From Rudanella sp. (GTDB lineage Bacteria; Bacteroidota; Bacteroidia; Cytophagales; Spirosomataceae): 5,209 nucleotides of DNA. Each line of letters opens with the position of its first letter. The stretch's first letter is position 1. Location: NCBI GenBank assembly GCA_026785985.1, contig JAJAYX010000550.1:1-5209 (forward strand). Reading direction: 5' to 3'. The notes beneath the pieces were generated by a model. It ran no database searches. It had not been told where the DNA came from and saw only the letters and a program-made list of their open reading frames with translations. The translations under genes were made by a program, and so were the position numbers. Below, piece by piece: positions 1-5,209 of the stretch.

Positions 1-730
1 AATCGCAACCCAAATCGGGGAGTTTGAAATCGAAATGACCCACCGCATGAGCACCGTCCACCATCACGTCCACGCCGTGCTTGTGCGCCATGTCGGCAAT
101 TTTCCGAACGGGCAAAATCTGCCCGGTGATGTTCACGATGTGGCAAACCATCAGGAGCCGCGTTTTGGACGTGATCGCCGACTCGTACAGGGCTACAATC
201 TCCTCGTCGGACTTGGGGTGGTTGGGCAGTGAAATTTGCCGGTTCACGATGCCGTAGCGACGGGCTTGCTGGGCAAACATATCGAGCATAGCCCCGTAGT
301 CCTGCACGGCCATCACTGCTTCGTCGCCCGCTTTCCAGTTCATCCCCGTGATGATCGTGTCGAGTGATTCGGTGGTGTTTCGAGTGATAATGAGTTCCTC
401 TACGGGGCAACTCACTAACTCAGACAATTGCTTGCGGGCCACCAGCTTATCGTCGAACTGCCGGGTCCGCATGTAATAGGACGACACCTTGTTTATGTCG
501 CGGACGTGGTTCACAAAAGCATCCATCACCTCGTTGGCAGCCAGCACATAGTAGCCATTTTCGAGGTGAATAAAGTCGCTGGTCACCGTGAAGTGCGACC
601 GGAGTTCGGCCCAGAAGACTTCGTCCTGCGCCACTTCCAAAGCCGATTTCCCGGTCACGGTGTGCAGGAGTTGCTGAACCGGAACAAAGGGCAAACCGGT
701 CATGGAGCGGAGAAAATTGCGTTTGGTCAT
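1..730 (-). CDS. Class V aminotransferase-fold PLP-dependent enzyme, N-terminal part (truncated by window edge)
   Basis: A reading frame without stops runs from an ATG at 730 to the left edge (243 residues). It matches the N-terminal half of a class V PLP enzyme, the fold of cysteine desulfurases and isopenicillin N epimerase-like proteins. Visible family features are the HLENGYY entry segment (about 55-61), the NTTES phosphate-binding motif (118-122), a His (197) in the region that stacks on the PLP ring, and VDGAHA (224-229), whose Asp225 should contact the pyridine nitrogen. The Schiff-base lysine normally lies a little after this point, so it falls outside the window. The N-terminus (KRNFLR, then a mildly hydrophobic stretch) resembles a degenerate Tat signal. 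The start codon lies directly after a heptamer repeat, with no Shine-Dalgarno sequence. The upstream hydrolase is codirectional, 91 bp away. The exact substrate cannot be told: a desulfurase, an epimerase or a lyase are all possible. Confidence 0.9.
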   Translation of the reverse strand, partial: MTKRNFLRSMTGLPFVPVQQLLHTVTGKSALEVAQDEVFWAELRSHFTVTSDFIHLENGYYVLAANEVMDAFVNHVRDINKVSSYYMRTRQFDDKLVARKQLSELVSCPVEELIITRNTTESLDTIITGMNWKAGDEAVMAVQDYGAMLDMFAQQARRYGIVNRQISLPNHPKSDEEIVALYESAITSKTRLLMVCHIVNITGQILPVRKIADMAHKHGVDVMVDGAHAVGHFDFKLPDLGCD

Positions 731-765
731 AACAGTGAACAGTGAGCAGCCAACAGCCAACAGTT
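731..765 (+). repeat. Heptameric tandem repeat abutting the aminotransferase start
   Basis: Five 7-bp units follow each other without gaps: AACAGTG, AACAGTG, AGCAGCC, AACAGCC, AACAGTT. The array touches the aminotransferase ATG (728-730), so it would be the end of that gene's untranslated leader. It also makes up the left arm of the inverted repeat at 739-822. The form recalls the heptanucleotide STRR repeats of filamentous cyanobacteria, but relatedness is not implied. Confidence 0.75.
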
Positions 766-822
766 TGCTGATGCACGATTAGTTTACGTAAAACCAACTG
801 TTGGCTGTTGGCTGCTCACTGT
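739..822. repeat. 27-bp perfect inverted repeat with 30-bp spacer
   Basis: Bases 739-765 are the exact reverse complement of 796-822. The arms are separated by 30 bp (766-795), which contain a separate 10-bp palindrome, TTTACGTAAA, at 783-792. The right arm touches the hydrolase stop codon (TGA, complement of 822-824), and the left arm ends 8 bp before the aminotransferase start. In a read-through transcript from the hydrolase this would fold into a very stable hairpin just ahead of the aminotransferase AUG. There is no U-run after the stem, so it is not a standard intrinsic terminator. It may act as a terminator, an RNA stabiliser or a translation gate. Confidence 0.8.
783..792. other. 10-bp palindrome TTTACGTAAA inside the hairpin spacer
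   Basis: TTTACGTAAA is its own reverse complement and sits in the loop between the 27-bp arms. It could be a protein-binding site or a second small stem. Nothing else in the window carries it, and chance occurrence in AT-rich sequence cannot be excluded. Confidence 0.35.
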
Positions 823-1613
823 CAGGCCATTATCTCTTCGCCAATCGAATTGCGGGCGAGCCAGTCAAGCAGGAGTTCGTTGAAGCGTTCGGGTTGTTCC
901 ATCATGGGCGCGTGGCAGCATTTGTCGATGAAATGCAACTCCGAATTTTTGATGAATCGGTTGAACTCGTAGGCTACTTCGGGGGGCGTAATCGTATCAT
1001 TTAAGCCCCAAATAAGCAGCGTTGGCATGGTAATGCTGGCCAAATCTTTCGCCACGTTGTTGCGCTGTGCCGACTTCGCAATCTGCACAATGTTCATGCA
1101 CTTGGGAATGCTGCTCGTAATATCGAACACCTCATCGATGAGTTCTTTGGTGGCCACTTTCGGGTCGTAAAACGTGTAGGCCACGCGCTCGGCGATGTAG
1201 TCGTAGCTGCCGCGCCGGGGAAACGAGCCACCCATCGAATTCTCGAACAGGCCGGAGCTACCCGTGAGCAATAACCGCTTTATCTGATCGGGGTGTTTGA
1301 AGGTATAAAGTAGCCCCACATGACCACCCAGCGAGTTGCCCAAAAGCGTTAGGTCGGTCAGGTTACGGTAGGCCACAAATTTTTCAATAAAGGCCACTAA
1401 TCCTTCAAGTCCGGCTTCACGAGCGGGCATGTCATAAATGGGCATCACGGGAATCACAACCCGATATTGACCCGAAAATGTGCGGATAACACCGTCCCAG
1501 TTGCTGAGGGCACCAAAAAGGCCATGCAGAAGCAATAATACGTCGCCCTGACCTTCGTCGATGTAACGAAAACCGTTTTCTTCGTGAATGGAATATGTTG
1601 CTGATGAAGCCAT
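822..1613 (-). CDS. Alpha/beta hydrolase (MhpC/BphD-like serine hydrolase family)
   Basis: A complete 263-residue alpha/beta hydrolase, the usual length for single-domain members with a small cap. The strand before the oxyanion-hole HG (30-31) is LLLL. The nucleophile elbow is GNSLGG with Ser94, the acid is Asp206 in WGLNDTITP, and the base is His234 in KCCHAPMMEQPERF, so the Ser-Asp-His triad is complete. Residues about 122-190 would form the lid. The pattern is closest to C-C hydrolases of aromatic meta-cleavage and to general carboxyl esterases, but no ring-cleavage genes are nearby, so the substrate is unknown. There is no signal peptide, so it is likely cytoplasmic. The ATG at 1613 is preceded by a good TAnnTTTG element (1652-1659). 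The stop codon is the first triplet of a heptamer repeat, and the codirectional aminotransferase lies 91 bp downstream. Confidence 0.9.
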   Translation of the reverse strand: MASSATYSIHEENGFRYIDEGQGDVLLLLHGLFGALSNWDGVIRTFSGQYRVVIPVMPIYDMPAREAGLEGLVAFIEKFVAYRNLTDLTLLGNSLGGHVGLLYTFKHPDQIKRLLLTGSSGLFENSMGGSFPRRGSYDYIAERVAYTFYDPKVATKELIDEVFDITSSIPKCMNIVQIAKSAQRNNVAKDLASITMPTLLIWGLNDTITPPEVAYEFNRFIKNSELHFIDKCCHAPMMEQPERFNELLLDWLARNSIGEEIMA

Positions 1614-1630
1614 TAGGGTTTGTGGTTTTT

Positions 1631-1641
1631 GTACGGCGTAC
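1631..1641. promoter_or_regulatory. Palindrome GTACG-G-CGTAC in the hydrolase leader
   Basis: Five-base arms flank a single central base. It lies between the predicted -7 element (1652-1659) and the hydrolase start (1613), just downstream of the expected transcription start. That is a reasonable place for a repressor site, but the match is short and no regulator is encoded nearby. Confidence 0.3.
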
Positions 1642-1651
1642 CTATTTGTTG

Positions 1652-1684
1652 CAAATATAAGGAAATCTAAAAATAAGAATGAAA
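1652..1684 (-). promoter_or_regulatory. Bacteroidetes-type promoter for the alpha/beta hydrolase
   Basis: On the minus strand, TATATTTG (1652-1659) is an exact match to the Bacteroidetes -7 consensus TAnnTTTG. A weak -33 candidate TTTC (complement of 1681-1684), rather than TTTG, lies 21 bp upstream. The predicted transcription start near 1645 would give a leader of about 30 nt. The surrounding sequence is strongly AT-rich compared with the coding regions. Confidence 0.55.
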
Positions 1685-1799
1685 CGAAAAATTGTTACTA
1701 TTGATTAACAGCTATTTAGCTTTTAACTGACTTTACATAATTATATTTTTCTTGAAAAATTACTAAACTAAGCCAACGCTCATCATATATTGGCCGCAA

Positions 1800-1818
1800 G
1801 ACCGTATTTTTGGCGGTC
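1800..1818. promoter_or_regulatory. Inverted repeat GACCG/CGGTC bracketing the -7 element
   Basis: GACCG (1800-1804) and CGGTC (1814-1818) are exact inverted copies that flank the predicted -7 box of the amine oxidase gene. A dimeric regulator bound here would block the promoter. The arms are only 5 bp, so this is a suggestion. Confidence 0.3.
1805..1812 (+). promoter_or_regulatory. -7 promoter element for the FAD amine oxidase gene
   Basis: TATTTTTG is an exact match to TAnnTTTG and would place the transcription start near 1818, giving a leader of about 15 nt before the ATG at 1833. No TTTG is found at the usual -33 distance, so the promoter is weak by consensus or depends on an activator. 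Confidence 0.5.
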
Positions 1819-1832
1819 AAACATAACTACTA

Positions 1833-3122
1833 ATGCCCACTCAACCTATCGTTATTATTGGGGCCGGAATTGCCGGGCTGACCTGTGCCGTGTACTTGCA
1901 ACAAGCTGGGCGCAATGTGCTGTTGCTCGAAGCCTCCGATGGCGTGGGGGGGCGGGTTCGCACCGATTTGGTCGACGGGTTTCGGCTCGACCGGGGGTTC
2001 CAGATTTTGCTTACGGCCTATCCCGAAGCACAGCGACTGCTTAATTATTCGGCATTGAATCTTAAACCATTCCGGTCGGGCGCACTCATTCACGATGACA
2101 CCGACGGGTGGATGAAATTCCTGAATCCGCTGCGTGAACCACTGTCGGTATTCCAAATGCTGACCTCCCCGGTTGGCACACTGTCCGACAAACTCAATAT
2201 TGTGTCGTTGCTGCGCCGAACGCAAAGTCTGCCCCTGGAGGAATTATTCCGGCAGCCGGCCACCACCACGCTTACTTTTTTGCGGGATCAGGGGTTTTCG
2301 GAGACGATGATCGAACGGTTTTTCCGGCCTTTTTTCGGGGGTGTTTTCCTGGAAGATGAACTCCGCACGTCGAGCAACTTTTTCGAGTTTTGCTTTCGGA
2401 TGTTCTACACCGGCGATGCGGCTATCCCGGCCCTTGGCATGGGCGAAATTCCGGCTCAGTTGGCAGCCCAACTCCAGCCCGACAGTGTTAGGATCAACAC
2501 CCCTGTTGCGCGGGTGTCGGCGGTACGGTCTTCCGGCGATGAAGTGCAATTAGCATCGGGTGAAATGATAGCGGCTTCGGCAGTGGTGTTGGCGGTCGAT
2601 GCGGCCCCGGCAGCGCGTTTGCTGGGCCTCCCCGAACCCACCGTGGCCGACTTCACGCACACCACCTGCACCTATTTCGCGATGCCCAATGAACACAAGC
2701 CCGTCGTGAAAAAAGGGGATAAACTGTTGCTATTGAACGAAAAGCGATCAGGTGCGGTGCATAACCTTGCCGTCCTGACGGATGTAGCCCCCGATTATGC
2801 GCCAGCGGGTCAGAGCCTTGTCTCGGTCAGTACGCAAGGCTTAGATCGGATTGATGAAACAGCCCTGACCGCCCGCATTCGGCAGGAATTGACGGGCTGG
2901 TTTGGTGAATCGGTGAGTCAGTGGCGGCATTTGCGGACTTACCATTTGCCAGAAGCCCTGCCCGCCTACGGCCCCGAAACTCCCACCAAACCCCTGCAAC
3001 TTGCCCCCGGCCTGTTCCAGTGTGGCGACCAAACAGCCTATCCGTCCCTGAATGCGGCTATGCAAACGGGGAGATTGGTAGCTTTTTCAGTGAACAGTCC
3101 CGGCGGGGAACCGCAACATTGA
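1833..3122 (+). CDS. FAD-dependent oxidoreductase, flavin amine oxidase/phytoene desaturase superfamily
   Basis: A 429-residue flavoprotein. It starts almost directly with the Rossmann strand VIIGAGIAGL (GxGxxG: Gly10, 12, 15), with Glu33 placed to bind the ribose of FAD and the GVGGR motif at 37-41. These are followed by DRGFQILL (53-60). The C-terminal FAD-closing segment is GLFQCGDQTAYPSLNAAM (393-410), whose Gly398-Asp399 contact the flavin pyrophosphate. This order and length are typical of the superfamily that includes monoamine oxidases, protoporphyrinogen oxidase, carotene desaturases and HpnE. I cannot decide between substrates; no carotenoid, hopanoid or haem genes are adjacent. There is no signal peptide. 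The ATG at 1833 is preferred because it leaves five residues before the nucleotide-binding strand and follows a -7 element. The last residues (SVNSPGGEPQH) extend past the conserved domain and overlap heptamer repeat sequence, and the stop codon is repeat-derived. Confidence 0.88.
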   Translation: MPTQPIVIIGAGIAGLTCAVYLQQAGRNVLLLEASDGVGGRVRTDLVDGFRLDRGFQILLTAYPEAQRLLNYSALNLKPFRSGALIHDDTDGWMKFLNPLREPLSVFQMLTSPVGTLSDKLNIVSLLRRTQSLPLEELFRQPATTTLTFLRDQGFSETMIERFFRPFFGGVFLEDELRTSSNFFEFCFRMFYTGDAAIPALGMGEIPAQLAAQLQPDSVRINTPVARVSAVRSSGDEVQLASGEMIAASAVVLAVDAAPAARLLGLPEPTVADFTHTTCTYFAMPNEHKPVVKKGDKLLLLNEKRSGAVHNLAVLTDVAPDYAPAGQSLVSVSTQGLDRIDETALTARIRQELTGWFGESVSQWRHLRTYHLPEALPAYGPETPTKPLQLAPGLFQCGDQTAYPSLNAAMQTGRLVAFSVNSPGGEPQH

Positions 3123-3177
3123 ACAGGCAGCAGTGTGTGCTGAGTTGTTGACTGCTCACTGTTAACGGCTCACTGCC
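3088..3177. repeat. Degenerate heptamer repeat element at the convergent gene junction
   Basis: On the minus strand from 3177 the sequence reads in 7-bp steps GGCAGTG, AGCCGTT, AACAGTG, AGCAGTC, AACAACT, the same family as 731-765. In the opposite sense, CAGTGAACAGTC (3088-3099) pairs with the complement of 3150-3161 at 11 of 12 positions. AACAGGCAGCAG (3122-3133) pairs with the complement of 3152-3163 at 10 of 12. The element covers both stop codons (3120-3122 plus strand, 3164-3162 minus strand) and the final codons of both genes. It could serve as a bidirectional terminator for the two convergent transcripts, but there is no T-run. Confidence 0.65.
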
Positions 3178-4127
3178 TCCCCCATTGCCAATCCTGACAA
3201 AAAAGCCCCTTCCACGTTGCCGGAGCCGAAGCCGTCGCCCCCGAACAGGAGTAGGGCGGGCGTGTTGGCCTTTAGAAACGGCTCCGGGTGGCGAACTTCG
3301 GTGAGGCTGTATCGCCAGCGGTGAACCTGATAGGTGAGGATGTCGGCAGGGGGAATCAGGTCAGTAAGTTGGTCGAGCAAGATTTGGCCCACGGTCATCG
3401 GGTCATCCTCAAAATGAGTTTGGCTGAAGGCGGCATCGGCCTGAATCGTGACAGACGTTTGGTTGGGTGAAATTCCTTTTTGATAATTGTCGGCTACCCA
3501 GACTACCGGACTTTGAGTGGGTCGGGCAACTCCCGGACTGGGAATGTGACTGGGTTTGTTGAGCACGGCCATCACCACTATGCAGGGGGCATACCGAATG
3601 GCTTCTAAAGCAGCCATATCCACTTCGTCAGCACCAATGTTGCTGTCGCGAAGCAACGTTAGAACTTGCGGAGCGGGGATAGTGATGAGCAGATTGCTTG
3701 CTTCAAATGTGTTGCCCGATTCACAAATCGCCCGCCAGCCGTTGCCTCCCTCGTGGGTTATTTTTTCAAGCCGAATAACCCGTTCGCCCATTTTAACATT
3801 GACGAGTTGGGCCATATATTTGGCAATGGCACTCATGCCGTTGTCGCCAACATAATGCAAAGGAGCATCAACGGAGTCGGTTACAGGCCAAATTCCGGCA
3901 ATGCCTTCCAGTAGTAATGTTTCAACAAAAGCTTGAAATTCAGGAGATTGGGCGGTGAAGTATTGTGTACCATGGTCAACCCGGCTCCGGTCAATTCGGC
4001 GGGTGGCCAGCCGACCACCCACGCCCCGGCCTTTATCGAGGATGGTGACGGTGTGTCCCTTTTTAGTAAGTTCGCGGACGACAGTAAGGCCAGATATACC
4101 GGCTCCGATAAGTAATGTTGATGGCAT
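3162..4127 (-). CDS. Renalase-like FAD-dependent NAD(P) isomer oxidase
   Basis: A 321-residue flavoprotein of the renalase family. The N-terminus has the FAD Rossmann motif LLIGAGISGL (Gly8, 10, 13), an acidic Asp31 after the second strand, and GVGGR (35-39). Then VDHGTQYFTA (50-59) and a YVGDNGMSAIAKYM segment match the corresponding human renalase segments as I recall them. The C-terminal part carries HRWRYS (269-274) and GGDGFGSGNVEGAFLSG (296-312), also renalase hallmarks. Characterised renalases, including one from Pseudomonas, oxidise 2- or 6-dihydro-NAD(P), dead-end isomers of NAD(P)H, using oxygen and releasing peroxide. The same role is inferred here, in the cytoplasm. The start at 4127 leaves only a few residues before the nucleotide-binding strand. 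The last codons (GCA GTG AGC CGT TAA) lie inside a heptamer repeat. It converges on the amine oxidase (39 bp apart) and diverges from the HExxH gene. Confidence 0.85.
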   Translation of the reverse strand: MPSTLLIGAGISGLTVVRELTKKGHTVTILDKGRGVGGRLATRRIDRSRVDHGTQYFTAQSPEFQAFVETLLLEGIAGIWPVTDSVDAPLHYVGDNGMSAIAKYMAQLVNVKMGERVIRLEKITHEGGNGWRAICESGNTFEASNLLITIPAPQVLTLLRDSNIGADEVDMAALEAIRYAPCIVVMAVLNKPSHIPSPGVARPTQSPVVWVADNYQKGISPNQTSVTIQADAAFSQTHFEDDPMTVGQILLDQLTDLIPPADILTYQVHRWRYSLTEVRHPEPFLKANTPALLLFGGDGFGSGNVEGAFLSGLAMGEAVSR

Positions 4128-4148
4128 AAATCGCTTGCTGTAATTGCA

Positions 4149-4168
4149 GGTTAACTGCGGGGTTAACT
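4149..4168. promoter_or_regulatory. Tandem GGTTAACT boxes in a divergent control region
   Basis: Two identical 8-mers GGTTAACT (4149-4156 and 4161-4168) are separated by GCGG, so the centres are 12 bp apart. Each contains the palindrome GTTAAC. They sit in the 58-bp gap between the divergent renalase-like gene and the HExxH gene, where they could bind one regulator for both. The second box overlaps TAACTTTT (4164-4171), a near-match to the -7 consensus for the plus-strand gene. This is inferred from position and symmetry only. Confidence 0.4.
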
Positions 4169-4185
4169 TTTTTGTTGAGAATAGG

Positions 4186-5025
4186 ATGCGTCGAATTACG
4201 CCATTAACCGGACTCGTTTCGTTGTTGATTGCCCTGCCTCTGGGGTTTTTGCTGCTTTATCCGGCCCTCGTTCGGTGTCTGCTAATTTCGTTCTCAACCG
4301 ATTTTCAACCCATCCATACAGGTGAAAACCCACTTTATGTCAGTCGACTAACCCCCGTTCGGCAACAGCAGCAGGTGTTGGTGAACGACAAGGAAGCAAG
4401 CAACCGAATCAGGTCGTTTTGGGGTAATAAACAGGGCCGGGCCATCTTGATTTATTGCCACACACCAGCCCAATATGCCGATTATTGCGGGGGTGGTGAT
4501 TCCGAATCGTCGGCGGGATGCAGTTTGGGAACCCCTTGGGGTGTCTCATTTTTGGTGCTTGGGCCAGATGGCAACAACCCCGACGTGATTGCTCACGAAC
4601 GCTGCCACGACGAATTGCTGGCTCGTGTGGGCTGGTGGCGCACCAACCGACAGATTCGGCAGTGGTTGAACGTGTGGCTGGCCCTGATGGTCGATTACCG
4701 CTTTACGAACCCGCAAGCCGACCCCCGTCAACGCGCCCGCGATTTCCACGACGAATGGGAATACCGCGCCTACGGGCGACAAATGGCCCTTTCACTGGAC
4801 GAACTCGAAACAATGCGCGGCTTTTTCGGGGGCGATTATCACCACGTCATGCTGGCCTATTACACGGGGGCCGCCGAGGTGTCGCGCTGGCTGGCCAAGG
4901 TGGGTAGCAAGGGTCCGGCAGACCTGGCCCGGCGGGTAGGTGAGGGAGAGGGATTTGGGGAAGCTTACCCAACTTCGGGCCATCAGGCCAACCAAAAACA
5001 GCAACCTGTGTCACCGACACATTAA
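4186..5025 (+). CDS. Uncharacterised membrane-anchored protein with HExxH metallopeptidase-type motif
   Basis: A 279-residue protein from the ATG at 4186, where MRRITP gives a positive N-terminus directly before a hydrophobic segment (about residues 7-35). That segment is a signal anchor or uncleaved signal peptide. A TTG start at 4144 is possible but would add 14 poorly supported residues. The body is probably extracytoplasmic and has cysteines at 91, 101, 112 and 140. The sequence DVIAHERCHDELLARVGWW contains HERCH (137-141), an HExxH zinc-binding and catalytic motif. A third ligand is not certain; Glu190 and Glu192 in HDEWEYRAY, or His219/His220, are candidates. The C-terminal 25 or so residues are rich in Gly, Gln and Pro and look disordered. 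I do not recognise the family. If active it would be a small zinc peptidase at the cell surface; a non-catalytic relative is also possible. It converges with vapC at the right edge, with 22 bp between stop codons. Confidence 0.75.
   Translation: MRRITPLTGLVSLLIALPLGFLLLYPALVRCLLISFSTDFQPIHTGENPLYVSRLTPVRQQQQVLVNDKEASNRIRSFWGNKQGRAILIYCHTPAQYADYCGGGDSESSAGCSLGTPWGVSFLVLGPDGNNPDVIAHERCHDELLARVGWWRTNRQIRQWLNVWLALMVDYRFTNPQADPRQRARDFHDEWEYRAYGRQMALSLDELETMRGFFGGDYHHVMLAYYTGAAEVSRWLAKVGSKGPADLARRVGEGEGFGEAYPTSGHQANQKQQPVSPTH
5007..5021. terminator. Small hairpin at the 3' end of the HExxH gene
   Basis: TGTGTC (5007-5012) and GACACA (5016-5021) form a perfect 6-bp stem with a 3-base loop, ending two bases before the TAA stop. 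Only a weak T-rich stretch follows, so its role as a terminator for the convergent pair is tentative. Confidence 0.25.
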
Positions 5026-5047
5026 TGGTTTGTGGCGACCTTTCTGT

Positions 5048-5209
5048 TCAGAACCGACTGGCTTTCAAGGGAGTTTGGCCCGCGATAAAGTCAAAGTCAA
5101 CATCATTATGCAACAAGGTCATGTTGGTCGTTAAGGCATAATGGGCAATCAAACAGTCGTTGGCTTTTCGAATAGTTACCCCTTTTTTACGAAGGCTCCG
5201 GTATAATTC
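5048..5209 (-). CDS. vapC: VapC-type PIN-domain toxin, C-terminal 53 residues (truncated by window edge)
   Basis: Read on the minus strand from the right edge, an open frame of 53 residues ends at a TGA (complement of 5048-5050). It contains RSLRKKGVTIRKANDCLIA followed by LLHNDVDFDFIA, the conserved C-terminal half of VapC toxins. Asp18 of the fragment (in KANDCLIA) and the Asp residues of HNDVDFD (36, 38, 40) include the acidic residues of the PIN-domain metal site. VapC enzymes are Mg-dependent ribonucleases that cut RNA, often tRNA, and are neutralised by a VapB antitoxin usually encoded just upstream. Here that would lie beyond the window. The first 80 or so residues are missing only because of the window limit. 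It converges with the HExxH gene. Confidence 0.85.
   Translation of the reverse strand, partial: ELYRSLRKKGVTIRKANDCLIAHYALTTNMTLLHNDVDFDFIAGQTPLKASRF

Noticed and set aside
447..797. Open frame of 116 codons on the minus strand
   Set aside because: It overlaps the aminotransferase in another frame and its N-terminal part is translated repeat sequence; it has no recognisable domain.
731..822. CRISPR array or terminal inverted repeats of an insertion sequence
   Set aside because: The units are 7 bp with no unique spacers of regular size, the total is under 100 bp, and there is no transposase or target-site duplication beside it.
739..822. Classical rho-independent terminator after the hydrolase
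   Set aside because: The stem is long and followed by ACTGTTATG instead of a U-run, so it was recorded as an inverted repeat.
1742..1749. TATATTTT as a second -7 element for the amine oxidase gene
   Set aside because: It misses the final G of TAnnTTTG, has no -33 partner, and is further from the start than the exact match at 1805-1812.
1830..2225. Minus-strand open frame opposite the amine oxidase
   Set aside because: It is an antisense shadow of a strongly supported flavoprotein gene and has no family features.
4144..4185. TTG start at 4144 for the HExxH gene
   Set aside because: The 14 extra residues would put polar sequence ahead of the signal anchor and overlap the GTTAAC boxes; the ATG at 4186 gives a typical MRR start before the hydrophobic segment.

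Overview
The window looks like chromosomal DNA from a Bacteroidetes bacterium, most likely a Spirosoma-like member of the Cytophagales. This rests on three things: two intergenic matches to the Bacteroidetes -7 element TAnnTTTG, the lack of clear Shine-Dalgarno sequences before the starts, and the character of the proteins. The assignment is inference; no rRNA or other marker gene is present. There is no mobile element, tRNA or CRISPR array, and no gene-free stretch exceeds about 220 bp.

Layout from left to right: (1) the N-terminal 243 residues of a class V (PLP-dependent) aminotransferase on the minus strand, cut by the left edge before its PLP lysine; (2) a 91-bp gap built from a heptameric repeat that forms a 27-bp perfect inverted repeat; (3) a complete alpha/beta hydrolase on the minus strand; (4) a 219-bp AT-rich divergent promoter region; (5) a complete FAD-dependent amine-oxidase/phytoene-desaturase-type oxidoreductase on the plus strand; (6) a short convergent junction carrying the same heptamer family; (7) a complete renalase-like FAD oxidase on the minus strand; (8) a compact 58-bp divergent control region with two GTTAAC palindromes; (9) an uncharacterised membrane-anchored protein with an HExxH metallopeptidase-type motif on the plus strand; (10) the C-terminal 53 residues of a VapC-type PIN-domain toxin on the minus strand, cut by the right edge.

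No single pathway obviously links these genes. The hydrolase and aminotransferase are codirectional and could be co-transcribed through the hairpin. The two flavoproteins converge on each other and share only the general GxGxxG/GGR FAD fold. Renalase-type enzymes are known to clear inactive dihydro-NAD(P) isomers, so that gene is probably metabolite-repair housekeeping. The most unusual signal is the heptamer element (consensus near AACAGTG/AGCAGYC). It lies directly at the ends of three of the genes, contributes their stop codons and even some C-terminal codons, and also abuts the aminotransferase start.
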